From: a virus
Virus record (IMG/VR): IMGVR_UViG_3300031963_000404
Coordinates: 1 to 38,097 of that record
DNA length: 38,097 nt
Direction: 5' to 3' (one strand)
Shown: positions 37,428 through 38,097 of the stretch, in pieces
Layout: every line of letters starts with the position of its first letter
Position numbering within the stretch: the first letter of the stretch is position 1
Translations under genes and position numbers: made by a program
The notes under the pieces: model-generated
Seen by the model: only the letters and a program-made list of their open reading frames with translations
What the model was told of the DNA's origin: nothing
Database searches by the model: none

Positions 37428-37515
37428 CTCTCTGCGGCGTGTAGTGCCGAATCATATTGTCGATTACCCGCTCGGGACAATCGCCGTGTTTTGCGTCGGG
37501 CTGTCCTGAGCGGGA
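37428..37515. other. Conserved structured noncoding element, right copy
   Basis: One mismatch in 88 bases to 1123-1210, identical at 37444-37515. The stem is 37467-37479 with 37502-37514. As in the left arm it lies between the 71-aa gene and a small helical gene, although the latter is unrelated to its left-arm counterpart. Confidence 0.7.
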
Positions 37516-37525
37516 TTATCGCCCA

Positions 37526-37741
37526 TCAGTGCAACAGGTTTACGATGTCGTGCGGAATCATCGCCCTGACGTACTCCAAGGCGTGAACCTCGTCGGTCGT
37601 CGGCTGGCCGTGCTTGATCCGCCCCCTGCAATGCTCATCGATCTGCTCTAGGGCGATGAGCGCGTCCCGCCCCGCGAGGGCGTAGCGGTGGGCTCGCTCA
37701 TCGTCGGGGTCGCTCAGGTTGAACTTCAGAATTGCTTGCAC
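37526..37741 (-). CDS. Conserved small protein (71 aa), right-arm allele
   Basis: About 76 % identical to 1224-1439, with the same length and the same ends (FNLSDPDD to VNLLH). The start is GTG 37741 instead of ATG. The predicted start of transcription is near 37777, so unlike the left allele this one would have a leader of about 36 bases. The strong conservation at protein level is evidence of function, but its role is unknown. Confidence 0.75.
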   Translation of the reverse strand: MQAILKFNLSDPDDERAHRYALAGRDALIALEQIDEHCRGRIKHGQPTTDEVHALEYVRAMIPHDIVNLLH

Positions 37742-37783
37742 GGATATACCGGCGGTGTATTCCTAGCCTGCGAATCGAAGAAC

Positions 37784-37811
37784 ATTCTATCGCAGCGGTC
37801 ACGCCGCGCAA
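37784..37811 (-). promoter_or_regulatory. Sigma70-like promoter of the 71-aa gene, right arm
   Basis: -35 TTGCGC (37811-37806), 16-bp spacer and -10 TAGAAT (37789-37784). Hexamers and spacing equal those of the left arm (1447-1474) while the spacer differs. Confidence 0.65.
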
Positions 37812-37824
37812 TGCCATTCCGACA

Positions 37825-37860
37825 GAAACCTATGCCCGTTTTGCTTTGGGCAGCGGTTTC
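37825..37860. promoter_or_regulatory. Hairpin upstream of the small-gene operon, right arm
   Basis: GAAACC-ta-TGCCC (37825-37837) pairs with GGGCA-gc-GGTTTC (37848-37860). It matches the left-arm hairpin 1490-1521 in place and loop, with altered but still paired bases at its ends. The palindrome TGGCTGCCAGCCA recurs at 37887-37899. Confidence 0.45.
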
Positions 37861-37886
37861 GTAACGGCATCCTATTTTTCGATTAG

Positions 37887-37899
37887 TGGCTGCCAGCCA
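37887..37899. promoter_or_regulatory. Palindromic site TGGCTGCCAGCCA, right arm
   Basis: Identical 13-bp dyad to 1551-1563. It is one of the few unchanged stretches between the promoter and the 127-bp repeat, so it is probably a binding site. Confidence 0.45.
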
Positions 37900-37945
37900 G
37901 TCCGCCGGAAATACCGTGCCGACGCGACACTGGTGCAAGAGCGTC

Positions 37946-37961
37946 ATACCGTATCCGGTAT
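37946..37961 (-). terminator. Terminator-like hairpin, right arm
   Basis: ATACCG-TATC-CGGTAT, 27 bases after the late-operon stop (37988 in this copy). The left arm has a different hairpin at the same place (1608-1634). No U-tract follows. Confidence 0.4.
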
Positions 37962-37970
37962 AGCCGTCTC

Positions 37971-38097
37971 TAAGGTGAAGAGCGTCATTACATCGCGGGC
38001 GACACAACCGCCAGCCCTGCGGCCGCAAGCGACTCCGCCCAGCCCCACGCCTGCCCCGTCGGCTCTGTGACGTTCGACGCCTGGAGATCACCGCCGA
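37971..38097. repeat. 127-bp exact direct repeat, right copy (circular junction)
   Basis: Identical to 1641-1767. Joining this end to position 1768 closes a 36,330-bp circle without breaking the gene at 1658-2014. Confidence 0.85.
37988..38097 (-). CDS. C-terminal part of the last late gene (second copy, partial)
   Basis: Identical to the 3' part of the gene at 1658-2014, because it lies inside the 127-bp overlap. It is the same gene seen again at the circle junction, not a duplicate. The upstream codons are at 1768-2014. Confidence 0.8.
   Translation of the reverse strand, partial: GGDLQASNVTEPTGQAWGWAESLAAAGLAVVSPAM

Noticed and set aside
1-38097. CRISPR array or restriction-modification island
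   Set aside because: No regularly spaced repeats and no restriction endonuclease gene were found; the methyltransferases are orphan.

Overview
This window is a temperate tailed-phage (siphovirus-type) genome assembled from a GC-rich source, roughly 60 % GC by eye. Nearly every gene lies on the minus strand in tightly coupled ATGA, TAATG and GTGA overlaps with GGAGG-type ribosome binding sites. Only the integrase and one membrane-protein gene behind it read on the plus strand. The host is not named by any feature. Eukaryote-like glycosyltransferases, a papain-like protease where an endolysin is expected and DPTP-motif HTH proteins make a planctomycete-like host plausible, but that is a weak inference.

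Topology: the last 127 bases (37971-38097) repeat 1641-1767 exactly. This fits a circular 36,330-bp genome (1768-38097, closed through the shared word), with 1-1640 being an alternative allele of the segment that joins there. Compared as alleles, the left arm (1-1640) and right arm (36433-37970) keep short linker blocks in the same order, but the genes between the blocks differ.

Layout, read leftwards on the minus strand of the circle. 37741-36445 holds small accessory genes. 36358-31391 holds a beta-rich protein, HNH endonuclease, small and large terminase, portal, prohead protease and a zinc-ribbon protein. 31343-30027 is the HK97-fold capsid, followed by a strong terminator. 29946-26886 holds a glycosyltransferase, head-tail connectors and tail completion. 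26884-25214 holds three small tail proteins and the gpG/gpGT chaperones with a -1 frameshift. 25214-20309 holds the tape measure and tail-tip proteins. 20312-17753 holds small genes, a metallophosphoesterase and a DUF1599-like protein. 17744-17695 is a convergent terminator facing the plus-strand integrase (16343-17230) and a membrane moron (17319-17684).

16181-15467 is a regulatory region with three promoter/operator units sharing a CTACCG...CGGTAG dyad, plus two small regulator genes. 15441-7650 is the early/replication block: RecT, HNH, ParB-like protein, C5 methyltransferase, replication initiator, LexA-like winged helix, a full-length DNA polymerase III beta clamp and RusA. 7653-6134 holds two further glycosyltransferases. 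5534-2819 looks like the lysis region: TM proteins, a papain-like protease and a zinc-finger lipoprotein. 2787-1658 holds a LamG-like adhesin and a final small gene before a terminator-like hairpin.

The most unusual feature is in the large terminase. A 50-nt segment, almost entirely a GAGA-capped hairpin, breaks the reading frame exactly between two residues that are adjacent in homologues. Removing it restores a 533-residue terminase. It resembles a translational bypass element or a palindromic insertion. A 72-bp noncoding block that is identical in two otherwise diverged arms is the second notable signal.
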